A stretch of 49,883 nucleotides of DNA, from NCBI GenBank assembly GCA_038322815.1, contig JBBQGG010000016.1, positions 1 to 49,883 on the forward strand, read 5' to 3'. The notes beneath the pieces are model-generated. The model made no database searches and was not told the DNA's origin. It was given only the letters and a program-made list of their open reading frames with translations. This DNA comes from PALSA-1296 sp038322815 (GTDB lineage: Bacteria > Bacteroidota > Ignavibacteria > Palsa-1295). Within the stretch, counting starts at the first letter, position 1, and each line of letters begins with the position of its first letter. Shown here one piece after another: positions 24,073 to 32,341 of the stretch. The position numbers and the translations under genes are program-made.

Positions 24073-24426
24073 GCGAAAAGCCTAAGATTCGCAGCAGTGA
24101 GCTAAAAAAGCTTATTTAATCCTGATTCGATCTTGTATGAGTAAAACGATTTCAATATGGTAAAGTTACAAGTGTTAGCTGCAATTCAAGTTTTTAATTT
24201 AATGCTGCACAATAAATGGTAATGCAAAATTACCCTGATGTAAACAAAGAGGCAAATACTAAAAAACCATCCAGATTGTAATAGAAAATTTTAGGCAACA
24301 AAAAAACCGCTCCCGTGTTGCGGCTTTTTATAAAACTGTGGCTTTTAGTTACTATCGGAAATGCTAACCGGTTGTAATGACGCCGTATAACGACTTTTTC
24401 CATGATTGAGTTCCATGCAATTCAAC
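24073..24426. other. Intergenic region, no gene seen
   Basis: About 350 AT-rich bases with no convincing reading frame. Apart from the terminator at 24300-24330, I see no other element. Confidence 0.5.
24300..24330 (-). terminator. Intrinsic terminator after tsaB
   Basis: On the minus strand GCCGC and GCGG arms flank AACACGGGA, followed by seven T. It is about 100 bases past the tsaB stop, so it closes the porX-hydrolase-tsaE-tsaB run. Confidence 0.65.
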
Positions 24427-25107
24427 TTATTTGCCTGTCTTAAAATCCGTTCCATAAAAAGGCTCGAGAGAGGAAATGTCGATAGTCGATTGCAGATGGT
24501 TGATAGTTGATGCCATCTGAGCCATTGTTTGCAATTCTATACTTACAATATGATGTGGTATCGGAATATGGCTGAGTTCCGGAGTACAGATGACTTCTGT
24601 GATATTCATTTTCAGGAGTTCGCTGATAGGAAGATATGTAATTGCCCTCGGCTCATTAGGAAAAGATATATAGACTGAACTCTTCTCATACCCGGGATAG
24701 AGAATGGCTGATCGTGATTCGTGATTCGTGGTTCGTTCTTCGTTTATTGTAATTCTCGAATCGCGAGCAAGAACTTCATGCGCAAGAAGGGGGATGAGAG
24801 AGATGACCGGCGGACTGAGCGTCTGCCCTACCGGAGATAAGCCGAATGCCATACCTTTTGCAAATGCAAGTCCGATGCGAAGTCCTGTGAATGACCCGGG
24901 TCCATTAATGAAGGTAATAATAGAAATATCTTTTGCTGATGCCGATAGTTCTTGTAATAGGTCGGATGTTTTCTGCGCAAGCAGTGCATCATGAATGCCA
25001 CGATCATTCTCGGATGGGCTTTGATGAAATTCAGCAAGCGGCACTGCGTTATCGGAGAATAATCCGATATGTAGATCGGCAAGCGATGTGTTATAAGCGA
25101 GAATCAT
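24427..25107 (-). CDS. tsaB: tRNA t6A biosynthesis protein TsaB
   Basis: A 226-residue TsaB: MILAYNTSLADLHIGLF start, INGPGSFTGLRIGLAFAKGMAFGL (residues about 67-90) as the ASKHA signature, then a short C-terminal domain ending in GTDFKTGK. With TsaD, TsaE and TsaC it makes threonylcarbamoyladenosine at A37 of ANN-decoding tRNAs. Residues around 115-132 (SRITINEERTTNHESRSA) are encoded by a tandem GATTCGTG-type repeat that looks inserted in frame. tsaE lies 54 bases upstream on the same strand. Confidence 0.9.
   Translation of the reverse strand: MILAYNTSLADLHIGLFSDNAVPLAEFHQSPSENDRGIHDALLAQKTSDLLQELSASAKDISIITFINGPGSFTGLRIGLAFAKGMAFGLSPVGQTLSPPVISLIPLLAHEVLARDSRITINEERTTNHESRSAILYPGYEKSSVYISFPNEPRAITYLPISELLKMNITEVICTPELSHIPIPHHIVSIELQTMAQMASTINHLQSTIDISSLEPFYGTDFKTGK
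24714..24742. repeat. GATTCGTG tandem repeat inside tsaB
   Basis: GTGATTC units in tandem (GTGATTC, GTGATTC, GTGGTTC, GTTCTTC), a simple repeat of the kind usually found between genes; here it keeps the tsaB frame open. A shorter copy (ATTCGTGATTC) lies after hutU near 17368-17380. Confidence 0.6.
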
Positions 25108-25161
25108 GAGTTCAGGCGAAAAGAGAAAAGCTAAAAGCCAAAGTAGGAAAAGGGAATATTT

Positions 25162-25599
25162 TCATGGTAGTCTGATCGTAATCTTTCTTTCATTCACACT
25201 CAGCACTTCGATCATCACTTCAATTCTTTTTCCCGGCAAGTACGCCTCTATCCTCTCAGGCCATTCGATGATCGTGACGGCATGTTTCGGGTAGAGGTAT
25301 TCCTCAACTCCCAGTTCTATTAGCTCTTCCGATTTTTCAAAGCGATAGCAATCGAGATGATATAATTTCGTAATGTCTCCTGTCAGATCGTAGTCGCTTA
25401 CAAGATTGTATGTAGGTGAGGATATTTCATCTTCGGAAATTCCAAAATATTTCCCGATGCCTTTGGTGAATTGTGTTTTCCCGGCTCCAAGTTCGCCGCG
25501 CAATACTACAAGCGATCCGGCAGAGAGGTTTTCTCCTGCAAATTTTTCGCCGAGCGAAACGGTTTCTTCGGCACTTGCAGAATTTATTTCTTTATCCAT
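25162..25599 (-). CDS. tsaE: tRNA t6A biosynthesis ATPase TsaE
   Basis: A 145-residue P-loop ATPase with Walker A GELGAGKT (about 35-42), SPTYNLVSDYDL, LYHLDCYRFEKSEELIELGVEEYL and IIEWPER, all typical of TsaE. It regulates the TsaB-TsaD complex in t6A formation. The start overlaps the 3' end of the alpha/beta hydrolase gene by 16 bases. tsaB follows on the same strand, so the pair works together. Confidence 0.93.
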   Translation of the reverse strand: MDKEINSASAEETVSLGEKFAGENLSAGSLVVLRGELGAGKTQFTKGIGKYFGISEDEISSPTYNLVSDYDLTGDITKLYHLDCYRFEKSEELIELGVEEYLYPKHAVTIIEWPERIEAYLPGKRIEVMIEVLSVNERKITIRLP

Positions 25600-26876
25600 G
25601 CAGAAATATCGGAAATAACCTTCTCCGAAATATGTCCGGTTTTATCGTAATCACTTGGTTTGCCTTCGCCATTGAAAAACAGATGGAAAAATCCCGGATA
25701 AGAAATAAAGGCAGCATTCTTTTTTCCTGCCAGAGCTTTTTTCCAGAGATCGAAATCTTTCATCGTCACCTGATAATCTTTTTCGCCTTGTAGAAAAAGC
25801 ATCGGCATAGCAAGCGATTTTGCTGTTGCAACCTGATCGTAATTTTTTATATCCTTCCAATACACGCCTGATAACCCAAGCGGAAGGTGCTGCGCTGAAT
25901 CGTTATAATTATTTCGTTTAATTCGTGCAACTTCTTCCATCCTTAATCCTAAAATAGAATCTGCCTGTTTTTTTACCGGAACCTGCATCGGTATCACAAA
26001 AGACATCTGATCGAGAAGCACATCTTCGAAGGGACGAGCATTGCCTGCCATCAGGATCACTCCGGCAATAAAGAGGGTCTGGCTTGCAATTCGTGGTGCA
26101 GCCATCGCACCAAGGCTATGGCCTAAAAGATAGATCTTCTTTGCATCGATCTCTTTTATAGTCTGCGCAAGATGCAATGCACTCACTGCATCATCAACCG
26201 TTTCTTCTTTTAAGGTGATGAGCTTCGGATCCGGGGCGCTCTTTGCGCCGTAAGCATACGTGCGTTTATCATAACGCAGCGTTGCGATTCCCTTAGATGC
26301 AAGCCCCAAAGCAAGATCTTTGAAAGGTTTATTTAATCCGATCGTTTCATCCCTATCGTGAGGACCGCTTCCATGGACTAAAACCACTACAGGAAAATGA
26401 TCACCTTTTTTCGGCAATGTGAGAATACCGGATAAAATATACGAACCGGTTTTAACCTCGATACGCCGTTCAGTTGTGGCATTGGTATCCGCATACGGTG
26501 GAGGAGCATATTTTTCTGTAGGAACAAAGAAATATCCGACGATACGGTATTGGGGATTCATTACCACTTTCAAATCGACCTGCGCGCTATCATATACGCA
26601 TGTCAAAAAGACAGCAGTATATGGATTGATCTCTTCAATGCGTGATTTTGTCTGCTTTTTGAATGCACCAAGTTTTGAATGGATTTTTTTCCACCCCGCT
26701 TCATTCTGCGCTTCGGTGATCATCTTCGCAACTGAAGAATCGAAAAGCAGGTAGGCATCTTGAAATTTGCCGGTTTCCATATATCCTAAAAATTTTTTCG
26801 CCGTAGGAATATAATGATCTGTTGGTTGTGCGAAAAGAGGATATGAAAATAAAGCAACAAAGAGAATAATTGTCAT
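25584..26876 (-). CDS. Alpha/beta hydrolase with DUF3887 domain
   Basis: I place the start at 26874-26876 (430 residues, MTIILFVALFSYPLFA), because this gives a signal peptide; an ORF extending to 26990 reads a short repeat as LLCHPERGEGSELL. N-terminal DUF3887-like domain (to about 110: DHYIPTAKKFLGYMETGKFQDAY), then an alpha/beta hydrolase: VVLVHGSGPHDRDETIG, RYDKRTY, nucleophile elbow GHSLGA (Ser near 252), and the late His in GFFHLF. Periplasmic esterase or peptidase is likely; substrate unknown. It lies between porX and tsaE. Confidence 0.82.
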   Translation of the reverse strand: MTIILFVALFSYPLFAQPTDHYIPTAKKFLGYMETGKFQDAYLLFDSSVAKMITEAQNEAGWKKIHSKLGAFKKQTKSRIEEINPYTAVFLTCVYDSAQVDLKVVMNPQYRIVGYFFVPTEKYAPPPYADTNATTERRIEVKTGSYILSGILTLPKKGDHFPVVVLVHGSGPHDRDETIGLNKPFKDLALGLASKGIATLRYDKRTYAYGAKSAPDPKLITLKEETVDDAVSALHLAQTIKEIDAKKIYLLGHSLGAMAAPRIASQTLFIAGVILMAGNARPFEDVLLDQMSFVIPMQVPVKKQADSILGLRMEEVARIKRNNYNDSAQHLPLGLSGVYWKDIKNYDQVATAKSLAMPMLFLQGEKDYQVTMKDFDLWKKALAGKKNAAFISYPGFFHLFFNGEGKPSDYDKTGHISEKVISDISAWIKK

Positions 26877-26948
26877 TCTGAGCACAGGAAAGAATCTGAG
26901 ATTCTCTGAGGCTAAAAGTTCAGATCCTTCGCCGCGCTCAGGGTGACA
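26871..26948. repeat. GTCATTCTGAG repeat at hydrolase start
   Basis: Outer arms TGTCATTCTGAG (26871-26882) and TCAGGGTGACA (26938-26948) are imperfect inverted repeats with inner AGAATCTGAG-type arms. It is the third copy of the family seen at 2438-2563 and 14733-14843. The hydrolase ATG falls inside its conserved end. Confidence 0.65.
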
Positions 26949-26976
26949 TAGTAAAATATTTTTATAGTTCATTTCT

Positions 26977-28557
26977 TTATTTTGTTTCAAGAGTTATAAC
27001 AGGCAGAATCGATTCCTCTAAAGAAATGCCACCGTGCTGAAAAGTGTCTTTATAATGATTGAGATATTTATGATATTCCGTCGGATAGACGAAATAGTAA
27101 TCCTCTTTTGCGATAATATAATTGGTGGTGATCGCACGTGAAGGAAGTTTATATTCCTCAGGTTTTTTGATGAACATCGCCTGCTTCTCTTCGGCTTTGA
27201 TGTTGCGTCCGTATTTATACCGAAGACTTGTTGAAGTTTCTTTATCACCCAAAACTTTCGCTCCGCGAAGACTTCGTATTGAACCGTGATCCGTCGTGAT
27301 AATAATTTTCATGTTCGGAATTCGTGCAAGAGCCTGAAACATATCAAGCAGACTTGAATGCAAAAACCAGGAACGGGTCAGTGAGCGATATGCGCTTTCA
27401 TCGGGCGCGATCTCTTTTAAGATCGGCGAATCACTTCTTGTATGTGCGAGCATATCAACGAAGTTTACAACAATTGCGGTAAATTGATTTCGTGCATAGG
27501 TTACAATATTCTGGGCAATACCTGCTCCGAAATCGCGGTCAATGATCTTAATATATTTCAGATCGCTTCGGAGCTTTACCTTCTTGCGCTCCAACAGCAT
27601 TTTCAGCATCAGCGCCTCATCTTTATTTTGCGAATGCTCATCGTCGCCCGTGCTCCAGGTATCGGGAAAAGTTTTGCCGAAATCCGATGGGAACTGCCCG
27701 CTGAAAATTGCATTGCGCGCATAAGGAGTTGCCGATGGAATAATACCGAAATGATAATCGGTGGTGATCTTGAAGAGATCGCGGATCTCGCGCTCCATGA
27801 TCTTCCATTGATCCAGCCTCATGCAATCAATGACAAAATAAACAACATTTTGTTTGCCCTCTTTTAACGTGGGCAGAACCCATTCTTCAGTCACATCAGG
27901 CGAAAGCGCCGGACGATTGGCGGCATTATCGCGAGTGTAAATAGTATTGACCCAGTTTTTATAATTGCGCTCGAAAAATTTTCCGAACTCTGCATTCATC
28001 TCGCGTTTTTGTTCGCTGAGAGTTTGCGCCAAACCCAAGCCGCCATGTTCATCGAGTTCCATTTCCCAACTGACAAGCTTTACATAAAGATCGATCCAAT
28101 CCTGCGCAGTTTCGGCAGTCTGCAAATTAAATGCCATGCGTGCAAATTCTTGAGTGTAGTCGCGGCTGATCGCTTCGCCCAAAATTTGCCTGCCCTCTAA
28201 AAATTTCTTGACGGCAAGGAGAACTTGCGTGGGATTAACAGGCTTGGTAAGATAATCGGAGATCTTTTTGCCTATTGCCTGCTCCATAAGGTCTTCCTCT
28301 TCGGATTTCGTGACCATGACGATAGGGGTTGCCGGAGATTTAGATTTGATTTCATTCAGCGTTTCCAAGCCGCCTAAGCCCGGCATCATCTCATCTAAAA
28401 AGATAAGATCGGCAGGTGATTCCAGATGCAATGCGATAGCATCCGAGCCATTGGTTGCCGTGCGCACAGAATATCCGCGCTGCTCCAAAAGCATGATATG
28501 CGGTTTGAGCAGATCTATCTCGTCATCAACCCAGAGTATATTTCCTTTATTTGCCAT
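26977..28557 (-). CDS. porX: PorX-type response regulator/PglZ protein
   Basis: A 526-residue protein: an N-terminal receiver (acidic DD at 11-12, phospho-accepting Asp55 in FLDEMMPG, Thr83 and Lys105 in LTKPVNP), then a large PglZ/alkaline-phosphatase-like domain with YFVIDCMRLDQW, FGIIPSATPYARNAIFSG, and ITTDHGSI near 396. This architecture is PorX, which controls type IX secretion in Bacteroidota and can act with a sigma factor. It agrees with the many T9SS cargo proteins here. It is divergent from the DD-dipeptidase gene. Confidence 0.9.
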   Translation of the reverse strand: MANKGNILWVDDEIDLLKPHIMLLEQRGYSVRTATNGSDAIALHLESPADLIFLDEMMPGLGGLETLNEIKSKSPATPIVMVTKSEEEDLMEQAIGKKISDYLTKPVNPTQVLLAVKKFLEGRQILGEAISRDYTQEFARMAFNLQTAETAQDWIDLYVKLVSWEMELDEHGGLGLAQTLSEQKREMNAEFGKFFERNYKNWVNTIYTRDNAANRPALSPDVTEEWVLPTLKEGKQNVVYFVIDCMRLDQWKIMEREIRDLFKITTDYHFGIIPSATPYARNAIFSGQFPSDFGKTFPDTWSTGDDEHSQNKDEALMLKMLLERKKVKLRSDLKYIKIIDRDFGAGIAQNIVTYARNQFTAIVVNFVDMLAHTRSDSPILKEIAPDESAYRSLTRSWFLHSSLLDMFQALARIPNMKIIITTDHGSIRSLRGAKVLGDKETSTSLRYKYGRNIKAEEKQAMFIKKPEEYKLPSRAITTNYIIAKEDYYFVYPTEYHKYLNHYKDTFQHGGISLEESILPVITLETK

Positions 28558-28754
28558 CAGATAAAATTTATAGCCTATCGTTAACAGCCATGATACGGAG
28601 AGAATTCAGAAAGGGTTCGGAAATAGTGGGTCTCTTAGAAGGAAGACTTTAGGAATTGCATACTATGATCTGTAGTGATTGAGAGTTTCATTAATATTAT
28701 TATGAATTTATTTAATGATTTCCCAATAAAGGAAGAACCCGGGAGATTGCGCCG

Positions 28755-28762
28755 TATTTTTG
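28755..28762 (+). promoter_or_regulatory. Candidate -7 box (TATTTTTG) for DD-dipeptidase
   Basis: An exact TAnnTTTG box 29 bases before the GTG start at 28791. No clear TTG element at -33. Confidence 0.4.
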
Positions 28763-28790
28763 TCTGAGATACACAAAAAAAATTAAGGCT

Positions 28791-29465
28791 GTGAAGAAGT
28801 TACATCTGTTTTTTTTACCGATATTTTTTTTAATTGGCATAGCCATCCCTGATGCTTTGGCTCAACCTACGATCCACCCACTTTCCTCATCACATCAAGA
28901 TTTTATTGACATTGCAGCTTTTCCGAATGTCAAGATTGATAAGCGATATGCAACGACCAATAACTTTTGCGGCATAATTCTCGATACCAATAAATATAGC
29001 TGCTCTCTTCATCCGCTTGCTGCTGAAAAATTTCAGAAAGCATCGGAAATACTGGCGAAGGAAAATCCGGGATTTAAATTGATCGTCTTCGATGCCTTCC
29101 GTCCCCTCTCAGTACAAAAGAAATTATATCAGCATGTCAAAGGTACTCCAATGGCACATTATGTTGCTTATCCGAGTTATGGAATCCATTGTTACGGTTT
29201 TGCGATCGACCTCTCTCTTGTTGATGATCATGGAAAAGAGCTTGATATGGGAACAAGCTACGATGATCTTTCGCAGCTTGCCGAACCGCGATATGAAATA
29301 AAGTATTTGCGATCCGGAAAGCTGACAAAGGAGCAATATACTAATCGCCTGCTGCTGCGCTCCATCATGAAGCGTGCCGGATTCCACCAACTCCAGCGGG
29401 AATGGTGGCATTATGAAGCATTGCCCGAGCATATCGTAAGAGCCAGATATAAGCAGATGGATTGA
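28791..29465 (+). CDS. D-Ala-D-Ala dipeptidase (VanX/DdpX-like, M15D)
   Basis: A 224-residue exported peptidase starting with GTG and a signal peptide (ending PDALAQ). Motifs are those of peptidase family M15: FDAFRPLSVQKKLY, the metal ligands in SYGIHCYGFAID (His near 131, Asp near 138), and EWWHYE (about 203-208) with the catalytic Glu and third His ligand. It probably cleaves D-alanyl-D-alanine or other peptidoglycan dipeptides in the periplasm, for recycling rather than vancomycin resistance, as no vanHA genes are near. Confidence 0.9.
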   Translation: MKKLHLFFLPIFFLIGIAIPDALAQPTIHPLSSSHQDFIDIAAFPNVKIDKRYATTNNFCGIILDTNKYSCSLHPLAAEKFQKASEILAKENPGFKLIVFDAFRPLSVQKKLYQHVKGTPMAHYVAYPSYGIHCYGFAIDLSLVDDHGKELDMGTSYDDLSQLAEPRYEIKYLRSGKLTKEQYTNRLLLRSIMKRAGFHQLQREWWHYEALPEHIVRARYKQMD

Positions 29466-29506
29466 AAAACCTGTAACGTTCAACTCTATAAGCCGTACAA
29501 ATTTTA

Positions 29507-30367
29507 ATGAAATTATTTTTTATCAGTATCTCATTTCTCTTGGCCGTTAATAGCTGCACCTCACATTCGGCTACTGAAAAAAAAGATACCAAGGGCACCT
29601 CAAGCTATAATCGGGATCAGCAGACCCTCGATGCAGTCCTCAAATGCCTCAATGATGAATCGGCTATGGCTTATAGCCTTAGCGCTGAAGGCAGCATAAC
29701 CCTCGGCGATGCCAATGGCTCGCAGGGCGGCCATTTTGAATTGAAATCCAAACGCCTCTCTGGCGTCAATGAACTGAGAAGAGTCGACTCGCTTAGCATG
29801 ATCGTCTCAGGTCCCTTCGGAATCACCGGAGCTAAATTTCTCGGAGCACCGGAGGAATATCAATTCTACAATGCAATCGAAGGAGAAAAATACCGCGGCA
29901 AGCCTGATCCTAAAACATTGCAGGAGATCACCGGCATGAAGGGCTTGACACTAGAATCGCTTTCCGATGTTATCTACGGCTTAGCACCGAATGGTCAGCT
30001 CGCTTTAGGAGATACGGCAGTGCTGCGTTCAATTTCTGAATTCAGACATATTCTTTATATCCAGAGAGCAGCATCACAGACCACTGAAGCAATTACATTA
30101 AATGGAAGGCTTCCTACTAACCTCACTGATAAAGCAAAACTTTCGATCATGCAATATGAAAGGTGGAATCGCATTATCTCATTTGAAAGCACCACCCTTC
30201 CGAAACCTGATATTACCATTACCTATGAAGGACTCTTTGATAAAAAAGGCTTTCCGCTTCCCAATTTCATCAAGGCAAGTTCGGGCTCTACTACATTGGA
30301 GATCGAATATACCGGAGCTAATCAAAATCCGCCGGACCTGACGGTCAAAATTAAAATGCCGCAATAA
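29507..30367 (+). CDS. DUF4292-like lipoprotein
   Basis: A 286-residue lipoprotein with lipobox LAVNSC near residue 17. The mature part is beta-rich, with SLSMIVSGPFGITGAKFLGAPEEYQFYNAIEGE, similar in layout to the LolA-like DUF4292 lipoproteins of Bacteroidota, often paired with TPR proteins. No enzyme motif is seen. It follows the DD-dipeptidase by 41 bases and may be co-transcribed. The family call is tentative. Confidence 0.55.
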   Translation: MKLFFISISFLLAVNSCTSHSATEKKDTKGTSSYNRDQQTLDAVLKCLNDESAMAYSLSAEGSITLGDANGSQGGHFELKSKRLSGVNELRRVDSLSMIVSGPFGITGAKFLGAPEEYQFYNAIEGEKYRGKPDPKTLQEITGMKGLTLESLSDVIYGLAPNGQLALGDTAVLRSISEFRHILYIQRAASQTTEAITLNGRLPTNLTDKAKLSIMQYERWNRIISFESTTLPKPDITITYEGLFDKKGFPLPNFIKASSGSTTLEIEYTGANQNPPDLTVKIKMPQ

Positions 30368-30419
30368 AGGGCAGTTAGCAGGACGGTTCGCCCCACTAAT
30401 TTCAAATTCCTATCCTAAA

Positions 30420-30450
30420 AATAAAAAACCCCTTCGAATTGAAGGGGTTT
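30420..30450 (-). terminator. Terminator of small T9SS gene
   Basis: AAACCCCTTC (30426-30435) pairs with GAAGGGGTTT (30441-30450); on the minus strand six T follow. It lies 48 bases after the stop of the T9SS gene at 30498. Confidence 0.8.
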
Positions 30451-30497
30451 AAAAGAGTTGATACTCTCGTCGAAATACTTCTTCTCTTTAGGCCAGG

Positions 30498-31016
30498 TTA
30501 TTTCGCCAATACCATTTTACGAGACTTGATGAAGTTTCCAGCTTCAAGCTTATAAACATAAGTACCGGACGGAAGACCCTGTGCAAGAAAATCGACATCG
30601 TACTTTCCGGCTTCGTAATACTCGCCATCTATGAGACGCTTCACTTCTTCACCAAGCAGGTTCATGACCTTGAGGGTCACTTTCACACGCTCAGGAATCG
30701 AGAAACGAATCACGGTTGACGGGTTAAACGGGTTCGGGAAGTTCTGTTCCAAATCATAACCTGCTCCGGCACCAATAGGCAGCACACCATTAACTCCCAG
30801 CACAGAGTGCCAAAAGCCTTGATCTACCATCATGTTGGTTCCGACGGTGGGTCCGACCACTGCTTGACCGACTGTCCCATTCATAGAATAGGTGCCGTTC
30901 GAACTTGGTCCGCCACCCGAGCCGATTACGCTTGAGACGATCGAATACTGCGCAAACGCCGAAACGGCAGAGAGCGCGATACACGATGCGGCTATTAGTA
31001 ATCCTCGAATCTTCAT
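30498..31016 (-). CDS. Small T9SS-sorted exported protein
   Basis: A 172-residue protein with signal peptide (cleavage after AFA), a short Gly/Ser/Val-rich mature segment with repeated VIGSGGG, NGTVGQAVVGPT and MVDQGFW, then a full T9SS sorting domain (residues about 88-172, YDLEQNFPNPFNPSTVIRF to KMVLAK). The short mature segment resembles the paralogous 'SPRY-like' start of many T9SS proteins that lack a known enzyme. Surface role unknown. A promoter and terminator bracket it, so it is monocistronic. Confidence 0.85.
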   Translation of the reverse strand: MKIRGLLIAASCIALSAVSAFAQYSIVSSVIGSGGGPSSNGTYSMNGTVGQAVVGPTVGTNMMVDQGFWHSVLGVNGVLPIGAGAGYDLEQNFPNPFNPSTVIRFSIPERVKVTLKVMNLLGEEVKRLIDGEYYEAGKYDVDFLAQGLPSGTYVYKLEAGNFIKSRKMVLAK

Positions 31017-31063
31017 TGTTGTTTTCCCTTCGATTATAGTGTTTCGTCGAGAGAGAGTTCATA

Positions 31064-31098
31064 CAAATATACAACATTTCCGGTACAAACGTTTCAAA
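31064..31098 (-). promoter_or_regulatory. Promoter of small T9SS gene
   Basis: On the minus strand, TATATTTG (31064-31071) is an exact TAnnTTTG box, with TTTG (31095-31098) 23 bases upstream, fitting the TTTG/TAnnTTTG pattern. Leader about 40 bases. Confidence 0.55.
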
Positions 31099-31243
31099 TC
31101 CGCATTTTTTATTTTACAAACCACTATTTTCCCTATCTTTATATATTACAGATTTTTTGGCCAAATGCCTTAAGACTTCTTTTTCTGTCCAAAAAACGTC
31201 AAAATACAGGTATTCAATGATTGCTATGAACTAAACATACGTA

Positions 31244-31255
31244 ACTAACGTTAGT
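31244..31255. promoter_or_regulatory. Perfect 12-bp palindrome, possible operator
   Basis: ACTAACGTTAGT, perfect palindrome, 28 bases before the ATG of the HTH-like gene. TTTGGCCAAA at 31156-31165 is a second palindrome in the same region. Confidence 0.45.
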
Positions 31256-31283
31256 AGGGTTATTTAACATTATATGATTTTAT

Positions 31284-31826
31284 ATGGCATTATTTACTGA
31301 TAAACTGACTGCTGAAATTCTGGAGATTGTCAATACACAGTACGAGAAATTTGGAGAGGCGCTCGGTAAACATTCTTCAACTGAGGGATCAGATCATTTT
31401 GAGCGCGTCTCATTACAGGAAGATATGACCCTCTTAATTGCTGTTGCTAACGGCGAGATCACCCGGACGAATGTTATGGTACTACGGGTTGAAAACGCGT
31501 TAAAACGAACTATTAATTTACTGCTCGGAAACTCTATAAAAGAGAATCCTACATTCTTTGACGGCTTCTGGGATTCTGATATTGGCATCGTCGTTTCACG
31601 GGCACGCTGGTGGATATCTGTCGACGAACTCATCACGATAACGAACGCCGCAGCGTTGGCATTTGGAGAGAATACGCAGGCAAACAGAATGCGAATTTCG
31701 CGCGCAATTGATAAAGGATTACTCGATTGGGTGCCCGATCCATCAGTAACTAATCCGATGCAAAACCGCCGAGTGCTTCGTGATCAGGTCGAACGTCTCC
31801 GCGATCTCAGAAGCTTGCCGGAATAA
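31284..31826 (+). CDS. Unknown protein with HTH-like C-terminus
   Basis: I do not recognise this 180-residue protein. The N-terminal half is helical and acidic (MALFTDKLTAEILEIVN to VENALKRTINLLLGNS). The C-terminal part (about 107-178), RWWISVDELITITN then AFGENTQANRMRISRAIDKGLLDW and RRVLRDQVERLRDLR, resembles a MerR/excisionase-like winged helix with a helix-turn-helix and basic wing. No signal peptide or membrane segment. A palindrome precedes it. It stands alone between divergent and convergent neighbours. DNA-binding is inferred, not established. Confidence 0.65.
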   Translation: MALFTDKLTAEILEIVNTQYEKFGEALGKHSSTEGSDHFERVSLQEDMTLLIAVANGEITRTNVMVLRVENALKRTINLLLGNSIKENPTFFDGFWDSDIGIVVSRARWWISVDELITITNAAALAFGENTQANRMRISRAIDKGLLDWVPDPSVTNPMQNRRVLRDQVERLRDLRSLPE

Positions 31827-31836
31827 AAAATGTGTT

Positions 31837-32238
31837 TTAAAATTTAAATTTTACGTTTGTTTTTTTTACCCGTATACTCCAGAGCCACCATATCAGGAGC
31901 GGCTGCAACGGAAGTCGAATCCATAATGCAAGCGGAGTTATCCAACCGGTTGCGAATTCTTCGGGATGCATGACCATATAAATATTTGCTGGAAATACGG
32001 CAATAACCAGCGCAATTAAGCCAATTATAGTTACGCGCCTGTATTTCGGCAGAAAAAGCCCGATGCCGCCAAGTATCTCAAAAACACCGCTGATATAAAC
32101 TAACTCAAGATGGGCAGGAAGAAATGGCGGCACGATCGCAACGAACCCGGAAGGACGTACAAAATGTAGAACTCCCACAAAGATAAATCCTATGCCAAGG
32201 ATAATGTAGGAAATAGTCGTGAATGCACTAGGTTTCAT
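31837..32238 (-). CDS. DoxX-family membrane protein
   Basis: A 133-residue inner-membrane protein with four hydrophobic segments and the DoxX-like pattern (GIGFIFVGVLHFVRPSGFVAIVPPFLP, GVFEILGGIGLFLP, NIYMVMHPEEF). DoxX proteins are often linked to thiol or sulfur metabolism and stress, but function here is unknown. A second DoxX-type protein is at 46509-46928 with little similarity beyond the family. Its 3' end faces the HTH-like gene across ten bases. Confidence 0.82.
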   Translation of the reverse strand: MKPSAFTTISYIILGIGFIFVGVLHFVRPSGFVAIVPPFLPAHLELVYISGVFEILGGIGLFLPKYRRVTIIGLIALVIAVFPANIYMVMHPEEFATGWITPLALWIRLPLQPLLIWWLWSIRVKKTNVKFKF

Positions 32239-32341
32239 TTGTATATATATTTTATAACGTCTTAAAGGTTATGATTATTACCCCGTAGTACGGGATTTTT
32301 CAGTATGCTTTCCATCGTTGAGTTGAGAACAAGATACATCA

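Noticed and set aside
28791..29465. Vancomycin resistance (vanX)
   Set aside because: No vanH, vanA, vanR or vanS genes nearby; a general DD-dipeptidase role fits better.
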